Position numbers and translations under genes: made by a program. The notes under the pieces are model-generated. The model had not been told where the DNA came from, did not search any database, and saw nothing but the letters and a program-made list of their open reading frames with translations. A DNA stretch of 64,000 nucleotides, from NCBI RefSeq assembly GCF_000744095.1, contig NZ_JQLI01000001.1, positions 806,001 to 870,000 on the forward strand, given 5' to 3'. Numbering within the stretch: position 1 is the first letter of the stretch; each line of letters opens with the position of its first letter. The DNA comes from Cupriavidus necator A5-1 (lineage in GTDB: Bacteria > Pseudomonadota > Gammaproteobacteria > Burkholderiales > Burkholderiaceae). Below are positions 43,863 to 53,457 of this stretch, one piece after another.

Positions 43863-44855
43863 ATGAAACGCCTCAGCCTGATCATGCGCCATACCCTGGC
43901 GCTTACCCTTGCCGTTAGCGCGGCGATGCCGGCCATGAACGCGGCGCGTGCCGCCGAATGGCCGTCCAAGCCGGTACGGATTCTCGTCGGCGGGCCGCCG
44001 GGCGGCACCGCGGATGTCGTGGCACGCCTCTTTGCCTACGAGTTGCAGGGCCCGCTCGGCCAGACCGTCATCGTCGACTACAAGACCGGCGCGGGCGGCA
44101 CCATTGCCGTCCAGAGCCTGATTTCCGCACCGCGGGATGGCTACACCTTTCTCCTGATCCAGAAGGGGATCGCTTCCGAAGTGCCCCACGCCGTCAAGGT
44201 GTCGTACGACCCGTTCAAGGACATCGTCCCGATCGCCCAGCTCACCCGGCAGGGCCTGATCTTTGTCGGGAACCCGGGCCTGCCCGCGAAGAATCTCCCG
44301 GAGCTGGTCAAGTACATCAAGGCGAATCCCGGAAAGCTCGACTACGCGAATTTCGGGATCGGCATGCGCGGCCAGACGATCGGCGTGCAGTTCAACCGGC
44401 TTGCCGGACTCGACACCGGTACCGTGAGCTACAAGGGCTCGCCGCCCGCGCTGCAGGACGTCATGGGCGGGCAGGTGCCCCTGATGTTCGACGCCCCGGC
44501 CACTTCGTTGCCGTTCATCAAGGCCGGGAAGCTCAGGGCCTTTGCCGTGGCCTTCCCCAAGCGGATGACAGCGCTTCCCAATGTCCCCACCTTTGCCGAG
44601 CTGGGATATCCCGATCTCAATGAAGTGGGCTGGATGGGGCTCTGGTCGACGCCGGGCGTGCCGCCGGCGGTGATCGCGAAGATGCGCGAAGCCACCCTCA
44701 AGGCCATGCAATCGCCCTCGCTCCGGAAAAAGCTTGAGGAGCAGGGGATGGAAGTCGGCTCGTCGGCCACGCCCGAGGAGCTTGCCAGGGACGTCCGCGA
44801 ATCCTCCGAGCGCCAGGGCAAGCTGCTGCGCTCCATCAATTTCACGCCGGATTGA
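43863..44855 (+). CDS. Bug-type tripartite tricarboxylate solute-binding protein
   Basis: A 330-residue secreted protein: signal peptide to about residue 31 (LALTLAVSAAMPAMNAARAA), then the Bug family signature WPSKPVRILVGGPPGGTADV, TGAGGTIAVQSLISAPRDGY and GGQVPLMFDAPATSLPFIK. Bug proteins bind carboxylates in the periplasm, usually for TctAB pumps. No TctA/TctB genes are nearby, so it shares a pump elsewhere or acts in sensing. AAGGAGACAGTA lies before the ATG. It sits between the two BKACE genes. Confidence 0.88.
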   Translation: MKRLSLIMRHTLALTLAVSAAMPAMNAARAAEWPSKPVRILVGGPPGGTADVVARLFAYELQGPLGQTVIVDYKTGAGGTIAVQSLISAPRDGYTFLLIQKGIASEVPHAVKVSYDPFKDIVPIAQLTRQGLIFVGNPGLPAKNLPELVKYIKANPGKLDYANFGIGMRGQTIGVQFNRLAGLDTGTVSYKGSPPALQDVMGGQVPLMFDAPATSLPFIKAGKLRAFAVAFPKRMTALPNVPTFAELGYPDLNEVGWMGLWSTPGVPPAVIAKMREATLKAMQSPSLRKKLEEQGMEVGSSATPEELARDVRESSERQGKLLRSINFTPD

Positions 44856-44882
44856 CGCCGGATATCGAACGGAGGAACTGCC

Positions 44883-45818
44883 ATGTCAGCACCGCAAAGC
44901 AAAGTCATTGTGACCTGTGCCGTTACTGGAGCGATTCACACGCCCACCATGTCGCCATACCTGCCGATCACGGCCAATGAGATTGCCCGTGAGGCGATCG
45001 CTGCCGCGGAAGCCGGTGCGTCGATCGTTCACCTTCATGCGCGCAATCCCGAGAACGGCCAACCGTCCCAGGATCCCGAGCTGTTCCGCGCCTTTCTTCC
45101 GGCCATCGCCGAGCGTTGCGATGTGGTGATCAATCTCACCACGGGCGGGGCGCCGAACATGCTTGTGGAAGAACGGTTGCAGCCGGCACTACAGCTCAAG
45201 CCGGAGGTTGCGTCGCTGAACATGGGTTCGATGAACTTCGGACTCTACCCGATGCTTGACCGGTACAAGGAATTCAAGCACGACTGGGAGCGTCCGTACC
45301 TCGAAGGCTCCGAAGACCGTGTGTTCCGCAATACGTTCAAGGACATCCGTTACATTCTCGAATCCTGCGCGGACAACGGCACCCGTTTCGAGATCGAATG
45401 CTACGACACCAGCCATCTCTACACGGCTGCGCACTTCATCGATCGCGGGATTCTCAAAGCACCCTTCTTCATTCAGTCCGTGTTTGGTCTTCTGGGTGGA
45501 ATTGGCACCCACCCTGATGACGTCATGCATATGCGCAGGACGGCGGATCGGCTGTTCGGCAAGGATTATTACTGGTCAGTGCTGGGCGCGGGGCGCAGCC
45601 AGATCCCGATCGCCTCCATGGCCGCTTCGATGGGCGGCAATGTCCGAGTGGGGCTCGAAGACTCGTTGTGGGATGGGCCAGGGCGGCTTGCCATGAGCAA
45701 TGTCGAGCAAGTCCGGCGTATCGTCTCGGTGCTGAAGTCACTGAATCTCGAGGTGGCCACTCCAGATGAAACGCGCGACATGCTGCAACTGAAGGGCAAG
45801 CAGGCCGTGGCGTTCTGA
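44883..45818 (+). CDS. Second BKACE-family enzyme (DUF849)
   Basis: A 311-residue BKACE of usual length. The metal motif HLHARNP is at residues 50-56 (His50, His52), and GGIGTHPDDVMHMRRTAD and SQIPIASMAASMGGNVRVGL are conserved later parts. GGAGGAACT precedes the ATG and 27 bases separate it from the Bug gene. It is only distantly like the first BKACE in the operon, so the two probably cut different beta-keto acids or act on successive steps. Confidence 0.87.
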   Translation: MSAPQSKVIVTCAVTGAIHTPTMSPYLPITANEIAREAIAAAEAGASIVHLHARNPENGQPSQDPELFRAFLPAIAERCDVVINLTTGGAPNMLVEERLQPALQLKPEVASLNMGSMNFGLYPMLDRYKEFKHDWERPYLEGSEDRVFRNTFKDIRYILESCADNGTRFEIECYDTSHLYTAAHFIDRGILKAPFFIQSVFGLLGGIGTHPDDVMHMRRTADRLFGKDYYWSVLGAGRSQIPIASMAASMGGNVRVGLEDSLWDGPGRLAMSNVEQVRRIVSVLKSLNLEVATPDETRDMLQLKGKQAVAF

Positions 45819-45847
45819 AGCTGGCGGCGATATCAACAGGAGACAGA

Positions 45848-46822
45848 ATGAAAGCAGTACGAGTACTACCCGGGGCTGATGGTGGCCGGCTCGAGGTGCA
45901 GGATATTCCGGTTCCAAAGCCGGGCCCAAATGAGGTGCTGGTCCGGGTGCGGGCGTCCGGCATCAACTATGGCGAGATCAAGTACATGCGGGAGCATCGG
46001 ACGGGTGCCCCGATGACCGCCGGCGTCGAGTTCGCAGGCGAAGTGGCGAGCGTCGGCGAACAGGTCACCGAGTGGCGCGAAGGCGACCGCGTCATGGGCC
46101 ATGGCCGTGGCTGCCACGCGCAGTATGTCGTGGCCGCTCCGCTGGCGCTGATGACGGTGCCCGACGATGTGTCGTGGATCGATGCCGCGGCGTTTCCCAA
46201 TGTGTTCATCACCGCGCATGATGCGCTGATCACCAATGGCGAGCTGAAAGCCGGCGAGTCGGTGTTCATCAACGGTGCGTCGGGCGGCGTTGGCATGGCG
46301 GCGATCATGATCGCGTCGGCGATCGGCGCGAAGCCGGTCATCGCGTCATCGCGTTCGACGGAAAAGCTCGAGCGCCTGGCCCCATTTGGGGTGGATGTGG
46401 GCATCAACGCCTCCCACGACGCGCAGGTCGAATCCATCAAGGCAGCGACCGACGGGCGCGGCGTCGACGTCATCATCGACATGATCGGCGGCACGGCTTT
46501 CCCGGATCATATGAGGAGCCTTGCGGTGAAGGGACGCCTCGTCAATCTGGCGAGGCTGGCCGGGGCCAGTACTGCGGAGGTCGATATCAATCTGCTGTGG
46601 CTGAACCGCCTGAAGCTGATCGGGGTCACGTTCCGCACACGCAGCGAGCAGGAACGCATCGACTGTATTCAGGCCTGCGCGCGCGACCTGCTGCCGTTCT
46701 TCCGGGAAGGCAAGCTCCGGCTTCCGATCGATCATACGTTCCCGATGGATGCGATCGCCGACGCCTACGCCTACATCGAGCGCAGCCAACATATGGGCAA
46801 GATCGTACTTATTGCCGACTGA
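45848..46822 (+). CDS. Quinone-oxidoreductase-type MDR enzyme
   Basis: A 324-residue zinc-free medium-chain dehydrogenase/reductase. Visible parts are the N-terminal PNEVLVRVRASGINYGEIK, VEFAGEVASVGEQV and the NADPH-binding VFINGASGGVGMAAIMIASA. The zinc ligands of alcohol dehydrogenases are missing. AGGAGACAGA precedes the ATG. It is the last gene of the operon and overlaps the facing AraC gene by 14 bases. It likely reduces an alpha,beta-unsaturated or keto intermediate. Confidence 0.85.
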   Translation: MKAVRVLPGADGGRLEVQDIPVPKPGPNEVLVRVRASGINYGEIKYMREHRTGAPMTAGVEFAGEVASVGEQVTEWREGDRVMGHGRGCHAQYVVAAPLALMTVPDDVSWIDAAAFPNVFITAHDALITNGELKAGESVFINGASGGVGMAAIMIASAIGAKPVIASSRSTEKLERLAPFGVDVGINASHDAQVESIKAATDGRGVDVIIDMIGGTAFPDHMRSLAVKGRLVNLARLAGASTAEVDINLLWLNRLKLIGVTFRTRSEQERIDCIQACARDLLPFFREGKLRLPIDHTFPMDAIADAYAYIERSQHMGKIVLIAD

Positions 46823-47888
46823 CGACAGGAGCGGGGGGGCGGCGCCGTCTCGGGCCAGCAGCAGGCGCCTCTGCCGACTGATTGGCCGCCTGCCTGCGCC
46901 ATTGCGTGACGCTGCAACCAAAGGCGGCGCGGAACCAATGGCTGAAACTACTCTGGTTCGAAAATCCCAACAGGCCTGCGATCTCGCCGACCGGCAGGTC
47001 GCTCTCCTGCAGGTGGCGCTTCACCAAATCGGCGCGTACCTCGTCGAGCAGAAGCGAGAAGCTCATCCCTTCGCCCGTGAGATGGCGATGCAGTGTGCGA
47101 CGATCGATGCGCAGGTGCCGCGCGACCTCCTGGGCTGTACAGCGACCGCCAGGAAGCAGCGCCATGATCAGTTCGCGGCACGTCTCCCGAATTCCCCCGC
47201 TGCGCCGTATCAGAGCAGCTTCAAGGTAGTCCCGCGCCAACTGCGTTGCCCCTGATTTGTCGGGTGTGCGCGGCTTGTGGAGATCGGCCGCCGCGCAGAC
47301 GATGCCATTGAACGGCTGCCCAAACGCCAGGTTGCGGCCGAAGAACGTGCGGTGAGCTGACATATCGGCTGGTGGACGGTGCGTGAAGCATACCTGCTGC
47401 GCCCGCCACTGCGGGCCTATCAATTCGCTCAGAATGCGAAACATCATGGCGATGGCCAGTTCCATCGCCTGTCGAGTCGGCCGGCCCGGGCTGGGAAGCA
47501 GGTCTTCACGAATGACCACGGTCTGGCCGATTTCTTCGATCTGCATGATCAGGGAAGGACTGATCAGCTTCAGGTAACGGCACAGGGCATCGAGGGCCAG
47601 TCGCGGCGAGTCCTCTTCCTTCAGCACCACGCTGATCGGCCCCAGGCTGGAGAGCGTCCGGCGCGCCGCCAGCCGCAGTGCGAGGTCTTCCACGCCCGTG
47701 GCATTTGCGGTGACCTCCAGCAACTCCCGCATGGCGTGGCTGGGGATCAGCACCGCGGGATCCTTGAGCAGCCGCGCGGACAGCCCAACCTTCCGAAGAA
47801 AAGTGCCGGCATTAAGTCCGAGCGACTCCATCAGTTCGATGTAACCGGCCAGGCTGGCACTGCGAACAAGGCGTCCGACGCTATGCAT
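46809..47888 (-). CDS. AraC-family regulator (OruR/ArgR-like)
   Basis: A 359-residue regulator with an N-terminal arabinose_bd/ArgR-like domain (residues 20-215: YIELMESLGLNAGTFLRKVG, IPSHAMRELLEVTANATGV) and a C-terminal AraC HTH (TAQEVARHLRIDRRTLHRHL, PVGEIAGLLGFSNQSSFSHW). A Pro/Arg-rich tail follows. It converges with the catabolic operon, whose promoter area shares a 38-base motif with the DNA upstream of this gene, so it is likely the operon's activator. Confidence 0.87.
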   Translation of the reverse strand: MHSVGRLVRSASLAGYIELMESLGLNAGTFLRKVGLSARLLKDPAVLIPSHAMRELLEVTANATGVEDLALRLAARRTLSSLGPISVVLKEEDSPRLALDALCRYLKLISPSLIMQIEEIGQTVVIREDLLPSPGRPTRQAMELAIAMMFRILSELIGPQWRAQQVCFTHRPPADMSAHRTFFGRNLAFGQPFNGIVCAAADLHKPRTPDKSGATQLARDYLEAALIRRSGGIRETCRELIMALLPGGRCTAQEVARHLRIDRRTLHRHLTGEGMSFSLLLDEVRADLVKRHLQESDLPVGEIAGLLGFSNQSSFSHWFRAAFGCSVTQWRRQAANQSAEAPAAGPRRRRPPAPVVSRQ

Positions 47889-48065
47889 GGTAGTGACTCC
47901 ACAGGTACCTACACGATCCCGGAACTTTGGATGGGGCCGGAACTTGGGGAGGGGCCAGGGGAACGCAGGCGTGGGATCGCGTGCACGTTGTCTTGGCGAA
48001 GATCGTGCGGTCTTGCAATGTTACCGGTCCTTCCTGCCGACATGCCACGGCCGATCTGCTAATGC

Positions 48066-48103
48066 CTCAATTAGGCAAATGGAAGTCCCATAAAAGCAAG
48101 CGG
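48066..48103. promoter_or_regulatory. Second copy of the shared 38-base motif
   Basis: Contains CAATTAGGCAAATGGAAGTC and AAAAGCAAGCGG, similar to 41700-41737. It lies 178 bases upstream of the AraC regulator start. Confidence 0.45.
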
Positions 48104-48177
48104 AAAAAGTCGCGCATGGCAGATCTCACCCGCGAGAAGTAGAATAAGAAGGATGAACCACGAAGGAAGGGAGACAA

Positions 48178-48471
48178 ATGGGCGCTCAGCTCGCCGCGCC
48201 CGCGGGTCTCGACACCCCGTTGCCCGCCGGCTACTCCGATCCACAGACGCCGACGACGAATGGCTGGACGCCGTTGCCGCGAGCGCGCTTGCCGTTTCCC
48301 AGCATCGTGGTTGGCAGCCGCAACGACCCTATCGGAGGATTCGGGGAGGTACACCAGTTTGCGAGGGCGTGAGGCAGCCGCTTCGTCGGCGGCGGCGAGG
48401 TCGGTCATCTCTCGCCGGCTGACGGATATGGCAACTGGCCGAAAGCCGATGAATTGCTCCAGGAGTTGTGA
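48178..48471 (+). pseudogene. RBBP9/YdeN-like serine hydrolase, C-terminal half with internal stop
   Basis: LAAPAGLDTPLPAGY, LPFPSIVVGSRNDPIG and, after a TGA at 48370-48372 where Trp is expected, GSRFVGGGEVGHLSPADGYG match the second half of RBBP9-type alpha/beta hydrolases, with the Asp (SRNDP) and His (GHLSP) of the triad. The N-terminal half with the nucleophile Ser is missing. AAGGAAGGGAGAC lies before the ATG, but the protein cannot be an active enzyme. Confidence 0.65.
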
Positions 48472-48757
48472 AGTTCATCCGAACCGGAGTGTCTCCATCT
48501 CGGATGCCGAACTCCAGTCTTGATGACAGATCCCACGTCAATTTCGTCGCGCGTCAAGCGTCCGCTGTTTGGCCATACCTGACGTTTGAGCGTCCGCGCG
48601 GTCTTCTGCGGGGATGTCACTTGATGGCCGGATTCGGCCATGCAAGGTGAGTACGCCGGCCGGCGCATCCCGGCCCCTCTCTCGGCCATTTGCCATCCCT
48701 GGATCGAATCTGTTTCGCCGAATCCGCTGCTCCATGTGCAGCACCCCTACGAAGCAT

Positions 48758-49981
48758 TTACTTGGTTCCGCCCAGCTCCATGATCATCCGCGACAGCAGA
48801 TAGAGCCGAGGCACCACGCTGTCGACCTCAGCGTATTCCTCGGGCGTATGAATGCCGCCACCGACGATGCCGAAACCGTCGAGCGTCGGTGTGCCGACGC
48901 CAGCGGACAGGCTCGAATCGGCGGCGCCTCCGCTACCCTCGAGCGTGAGCTTGCGTCCAATTTCGCTGTAGATGGCTTGCGCCTTGGCCGCTAGCTGGTC
49001 CGAAGCTGCGTTGCGCGGCATCGGGGGGAAGCCGCGTACCAGCGAGGTCTTCACTTCCGTATCGGGGATCAGCTTGTTGGCCGACACGCGCGACAGGTCG
49101 CGCTCCACGCGGTCGAATTCCTCGGGCACCGCCACGCGCAAGTCTGCGTAGGCGGTGGCATGATCTGGGATGACGTTGGTGGCATCACCTGCCTTGAGCA
49201 CGGTGATGTTGAAGGTCGTCTGCTTGGCGCTGTCCCCCAGTTTGCCGAGCTGCAGCACCTGGTGCGCCAGTTCGGTGGCGGCGTTGCGGCCCGACTCGGG
49301 AGCGACGCCCGCATGTGCCGCCTTGCCCTTCACGTCGATCTCCGCCGTGCCACTGCCCTTGCGCCACACGACAAGCCCGTCGGCGGGGCGACCCGGCTCC
49401 AGATTGAGGGTGACGTCATGCTGCCTGGCCTCGCGTTCGATCAAGGCACGCGTGCCCTTGGAGCCGGTTTCCTCATTGGTGTTGAGCAGCAGCGTAACCT
49501 GCCCGTACTGTCTGAAGTCGAGCTGCTGCAGAATCTTCATCGCGTACAACCCCGCGACGATACCGCCCTTGTCGTCCATCACGCCGGGGCCGTAGGCGCG
49601 CTTGTCCTTGATGTAGAGCGGCTTGGCGCGGGCGGTGCCGTCCTTGAAGACGGTGTCCATGTGGGCCATCAGCAGGATGCGCGCCTTCCCGGTGCCCTTC
49701 CACGTGGCGAGGATGTTGTTTCCCACAGCCGGTGTTGCGGAAGCCGTTTCCACCTTGGCTCCGGCCTTGCGCAGTTCGTCGGCGACGATGGTGCCGATCT
49801 GGCTGAGCCCGGCCTCATTGCCGGTGCCCGAGTCGATGTTGACCAGGCGCTCAAGCAGATGCAGCGCCTCGCCACGATAGCTCTCGGCAGCGGAAAGGAC
49901 CTTGGGGTTCGCGTCAGCGGCGCAGGACAAACGTGCGGTACACAACAACAGCGCTGCAAAGGCAAGGCGGGATGATTTCAT
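48758..49981 (-). CDS. M20-family metallopeptidase (glutamate carboxypeptidase-like)
   Basis: A 407-residue secreted enzyme with a signal peptide (1-21). The di-zinc ligands are visible: His107-x-Asp109 (LMAHMDTV), Asp in GPGVMDDKGG, Glu-Glu in LLLNTNEETGSKG and the late His in GGGIHTPEEYAEVDS. It resembles carboxypeptidase G2-like peptidases, which remove C-terminal glutamate from folates or peptides in the periplasm. ATG 49981 begins the signal peptide. It stands alone, so its substrate is not indicated. Confidence 0.87.
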   Translation of the reverse strand: MKSSRLAFAALLLCTARLSCAADANPKVLSAAESYRGEALHLLERLVNIDSGTGNEAGLSQIGTIVADELRKAGAKVETASATPAVGNNILATWKGTGKARILLMAHMDTVFKDGTARAKPLYIKDKRAYGPGVMDDKGGIVAGLYAMKILQQLDFRQYGQVTLLLNTNEETGSKGTRALIEREARQHDVTLNLEPGRPADGLVVWRKGSGTAEIDVKGKAAHAGVAPESGRNAATELAHQVLQLGKLGDSAKQTTFNITVLKAGDATNVIPDHATAYADLRVAVPEEFDRVERDLSRVSANKLIPDTEVKTSLVRGFPPMPRNAASDQLAAKAQAIYSEIGRKLTLEGSGGAADSSLSAGVGTPTLDGFGIVGGGIHTPEEYAEVDSVVPRLYLLSRMIMELGGTK

Positions 49982-50170
49982 GTGGGACCTTGGTAGTGGA
50001 GCGGCACAGCAGCCGTTATACACGAGATCAGCATAGGCCTCTCCCGGTCCACCCGGCAACGGAGTTCGTCCCTGACCGACCCGTTGCAGCCGCTCCATGA
50101 GCATTGCTTGAGTGGCCGGAGTAAGCCCCTAGCGGTCGTTAAACTCGAAAGGGCCGTTCTCTGGCGCCCG

Positions 50171-51082
50171 CTATCCCTTCTCTTCAAGCGACTTCTGAAA
50201 TTTGCTTACCAGGAAGTCGATGAAGGCGCGCGCGCGCGCTGTCTGATTACGGCGCTGTGAGTAGTAGACAAAGAGGTCAGCCGATGGCAGCTTGAACTGT
50301 GGTAAGACGACTCGCAAGCGGCCGCTCTCCAGATACTTTGCCAAGTCCCACTCGGAACGTATCAGGATGCCGTGCCCATCAAGAGCCCAGCCGAGCACAA
50401 TATCTCCGTCGTTGCTGGACAGGACGCCGCCGACCTTTACGCTTTCGTGGTGACCGTCATGCTCGAAGCGCCAGATGACATGGGCTTCGTCGTTCTGCCT
50501 GTGAATGATGCAGCGATGGTTGTGAAGCTCGGATAGTGATTTGGGTAATCCGAACTTATCCAGGTAGACCGGAGAAGCGCAGAGGAAGCGACGGTTCGAC
50601 ATGATCCGCCGGGCGCTCAACCGTTTATCTGGCAGCGTCCCGAACCGGATCGCTAGGTCGACGCCACTGTCCACGAGGTCGACCGGTCTGTCCGTGACCT
50701 CGAGCTGCACCTCCACCTGCGGATAGCGCTTTGCAAACTCGGAAACCAGAGGCGCAATGGTGGTCCGCCCGAAGCCGAGCGTTGCATTGACGCGAAGCAA
50801 CCCGCGCGGCTCGGCACCGCTGCTCGCCACGACGCTTTCCATCTCCCGCAAATCCGCCAGGATCCTCTGGGCATATCCCAGGTACGTCTCGCCTTCGTTA
50901 GTCAGGCTGATACGCCGCGTGGTGCGATTTACCAGACGTACGCCAAGTCGGCTTTCCATGAGGGCCAGCCTCTTTGTCGCTGCGGGTGGCGTCAGATCCA
51001 GTTCGCGCGCCGCGGCCGCCAGAGTGCCGTGCCGGGCAATCAGGACGAAGAATTCCAGTTCGGACGCGATCTCAGTCTTCAC
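50171..51082 (-). CDS. LysR-family regulator
   Basis: A 303-residue LysR protein from GTG 51082 with the N-terminal HTH (ELEFFVLIARHGTLAAAARE, LDLTPPAATKRLALMESRLG) and a substrate-binding domain (RGLLRVNATLGFGRTTIAPL). Upstream in-frame codons add a non-conserved leader. It is divergent from the D-tartrate dehydratase gene (109-base gap) and is its probable activator. Confidence 0.87.
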   Translation of the reverse strand: MKTEIASELEFFVLIARHGTLAAAARELDLTPPAATKRLALMESRLGVRLVNRTTRRISLTNEGETYLGYAQRILADLREMESVVASSGAEPRGLLRVNATLGFGRTTIAPLVSEFAKRYPQVEVQLEVTDRPVDLVDSGVDLAIRFGTLPDKRLSARRIMSNRRFLCASPVYLDKFGLPKSLSELHNHRCIIHRQNDEAHVIWRFEHDGHHESVKVGGVLSSNDGDIVLGWALDGHGILIRSEWDLAKYLESGRLRVVLPQFKLPSADLFVYYSQRRNQTARARAFIDFLVSKFQKSLEEKG

Positions 51083-51191
51083 CTTGGGAGAATAATGAAA
51101 TGAAAGTAGTTCAATTGTAGTACGCCAATCCGCGCCTAAGCTACGTACTCCGACGCCCAGCGTTCCTCTCATGTGAGCCAGGAGACACATT

Positions 51192-52358
51192 ATGAAAATC
51201 GTAGAAATCCGCGAAAAGACCTTCCCGATCAGCTCGCCCATCCGCAACGCCTACATCGACTTCAGCAAGATGACGCTGAGCTTGGTCGCTGTGGTCACCG
51301 ACGTGATCCGCGACGGCAAGCCCGTAGTCGGCTACGGCTTCAATTCCAACGGCCGGTATGGCCAGGGAACGCTGATGCGCGAGCGCTTCATCCCGCGCAT
51401 CCTGGAAGCCGATCCGGAGTTGCTGGTCGACGCCACCGGAAACAACCTGGATCCGCACAAGATCTGGAACACCATGTTCAAGAACGAGAAGCCGGGCGGC
51501 CATGGCGAGCGTTCGGTCGCCATCGGCACCATCGACATGGCAATCTGGGACGCCGTCGCCAAGATCGAAGGCAAGCCGCTGTTCCAGTTGCTAGCCGACC
51601 GTTACGGCAATGGGCAGCCCGATCGCAAGGTGTTTGTCTACGCCGCCGGCGGCTACTACTACCCCGGTCAGGACCACAGCAAGCTCAAGGACGAGATGCG
51701 CAGCTACATCGACCGTGGCTACACCGTGGTCAAGAAGAAGATCGGCGGTGCATCGCTGGATGAAGACCTGCGCCGCATCGATTCGATCCTGAGCGTGCTG
51801 CAAGACGGACAGAAGCTCGCAGTCGACGCCAACGGCCGCTTCGATCTCGATACCGCCATCCAGTACGCCAAGGCGCTCTCGCAATACGACTTGTTCTGGT
51901 ACGAGGAGCCGGGCGATCCCCTGGACTTCGAACTGCAGGCGACGCTGCGCAACTACTACGACAAGCCGATGGCGACCGGCGAGGACCTGTTCTCGATGCA
52001 AGACGCCCGCAACCTGATTCGCTACGGCGGAATGCGTCCGGATCGCGACTACCTGCAGTTCGACTGCGCCCTCAGCTATGGCCTCGTGGAATACCTCCGC
52101 ACGCTCGAAATGCTGAAGCAACATGGTTGGTCCGCAAGCCGCTGCATCCCCCACGGTGGTCACCAGATGTCCCTGAACATTGCCGCAGGCCTGGGTCTGG
52201 GCGGCAATGAAAGCTACCCCGACCTGTTCCAGCCGTTCGGTGGCTTCCCTGACGGTGTCAAGGTCGAGAAGGGCCACCTCACGATGCCCGATCTGCCTGG
52301 TATCGGATTCGAGGGCAAGTCTGACCTCTACAGCGTGATGCAGCAACTGTCTGCTTGA
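51192..52358 (+). CDS. tarD: D(-)-tartrate dehydratase
   Basis: A 388-residue enolase-superfamily enzyme matching the tartrate dehydratase TarD along its whole length: SSPIRNAYIDFSKMTLSLVA, FVYAAGGYYYPGQDHSK, CIPHGGHQMSLNIAAGLGLG. Catalytic Lys183 (VVKKKIGG) and His321/324 and the Mg ligands Asp212 (VDANGRF), Glu239 and Glu264 are present. It removes water from D-tartrate to give oxaloacetate. AGGAGACAC precedes the ATG. With the divergent LysR gene and the Bug gene downstream it forms a tartrate uptake-and-use unit. Confidence 0.9.
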   Translation: MKIVEIREKTFPISSPIRNAYIDFSKMTLSLVAVVTDVIRDGKPVVGYGFNSNGRYGQGTLMRERFIPRILEADPELLVDATGNNLDPHKIWNTMFKNEKPGGHGERSVAIGTIDMAIWDAVAKIEGKPLFQLLADRYGNGQPDRKVFVYAAGGYYYPGQDHSKLKDEMRSYIDRGYTVVKKKIGGASLDEDLRRIDSILSVLQDGQKLAVDANGRFDLDTAIQYAKALSQYDLFWYEEPGDPLDFELQATLRNYYDKPMATGEDLFSMQDARNLIRYGGMRPDRDYLQFDCALSYGLVEYLRTLEMLKQHGWSASRCIPHGGHQMSLNIAAGLGLGGNESYPDLFQPFGGFPDGVKVEKGHLTMPDLPGIGFEGKSDLYSVMQQLSA

Positions 52359-52393
52359 GCCGCGGCAATCAAAAAAACACAACGGAGACAACC

Positions 52394-53386
52394 ATGTGGA
52401 ACAAGCAAGCGGCAACCCGCGCCGCAACCTTCTGTATTGTCAGCGGTCTCTTCGTCACCTCGGGCTACGCCCGTGCTGAGTATCCGGAGAAGCCCATTAC
52501 CTTGGTTGTCCCGTTCGTGGCCGGAGGGCCGAGCGACAAGATTGCGCGAGACGTCGCCGAAGCGCTGCGCAAGACGCTCGGCACGACAGTAGTTGTCGAA
52601 AATACCGCCGGCGCTGGCGGCACCATCGGCACCGCACGTGTTGTGCGGGCGAATCCGGATGGCTACACGCTGCTGGTTCACCATATCGGCCTCGCGACTG
52701 CTCCCGCGCTCTACAAGAAGCTGGGCTACAAGACTTCCGACCTTGAGTTCCTGGGGCTTATCAACGAGGCGCCATCCACACTCATCGGCAAGCTTGACCT
52801 GCCGCCTAACAACGTCCCTGAACTGCGAAAGTTCATTGCCGCGAATGGCGGAAAGCTGAACCTGGCCAACGCGGGAATGGGCTCCGCATCGCACCTCTGC
52901 AGCCTGTTGCTGCAAAGTACGCTGAAGAGCGACATGACATTTGTGCCGTACAAGGGAACGGCGCCCGCAATGTCTGACATCATGGGCGGACAGGTCGATC
53001 TGATGTGCGAGCAGGCCACGAACAGTACGCCGCAGATCGAAGCCAAGAAGGTGAAAGCCTACGGCGTGACGAGCGCCCAGCGTTCCAAGGTACCGGCGCT
53101 TTCGGGGATCCCGACCCTTAATGAGGGCGGCCTAGCCGGATTCAACTTTACCGTCTGGCACGGGATGTACGCCCCGCGCGGTACGCCGCCCGCGGTACTT
53201 GAGAAAATCAACAAGGCCTTGCGTGCCGCGCTCAAAGACCCCGCGTTGATCAAGCGGGAGGAGGCACTGGGTATCACCGTTGTTGCCGATGATCGCCTTT
53301 CTCCAGCAGGGCACAAGAAGTTCTTCGACGAAGAAGTAATCCGGTGGACGAAGGTCATAAAGGACGCCGGCATCCAGCCCGAGTGA
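52394..53386 (+). CDS. Bug-type solute-binding protein, probably for tartrate
   Basis: A 330-residue Bug protein with a signal peptide (TRAATFCIVSGLFVTSGYARAE), then YPEKPITLVVPFVAGGPSDK, ENTAGAGGTIGTARVVRANP and IMGGQVDLMCEQATNSTPQI. The gene follows tarD by 36 bases and has GGAGACAACC before its ATG, so it is in the same operon and probably binds tartrate or a similar C4 acid. As with the first Bug gene, no TctAB pump is beside it. Confidence 0.88.
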   Translation: MWNKQAATRAATFCIVSGLFVTSGYARAEYPEKPITLVVPFVAGGPSDKIARDVAEALRKTLGTTVVVENTAGAGGTIGTARVVRANPDGYTLLVHHIGLATAPALYKKLGYKTSDLEFLGLINEAPSTLIGKLDLPPNNVPELRKFIAANGGKLNLANAGMGSASHLCSLLLQSTLKSDMTFVPYKGTAPAMSDIMGGQVDLMCEQATNSTPQIEAKKVKAYGVTSAQRSKVPALSGIPTLNEGGLAGFNFTVWHGMYAPRGTPPAVLEKINKALRAALKDPALIKREEALGITVVADDRLSPAGHKKFFDEEVIRWTKVIKDAGIQPE

Positions 53387-53457
53387 TTGCATAGCGATCC
53401 AGCTTGGAGCGCCATCGGGTCTGGTGGCGTTCCACTTCCATACAGTAGCGATCGTCG

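Noticed and set aside
43059..44711. 550-codon minus-strand frame across the BKACE and Bug genes
   Set aside because: It spans two genes and their gap with no domain; the plus-strand genes have clear motifs and ribosome sites.
49160..49975. 271-codon plus-strand frame over the M20 peptidase
   Set aside because: It is antisense to a gene with all metal ligands and a signal peptide.
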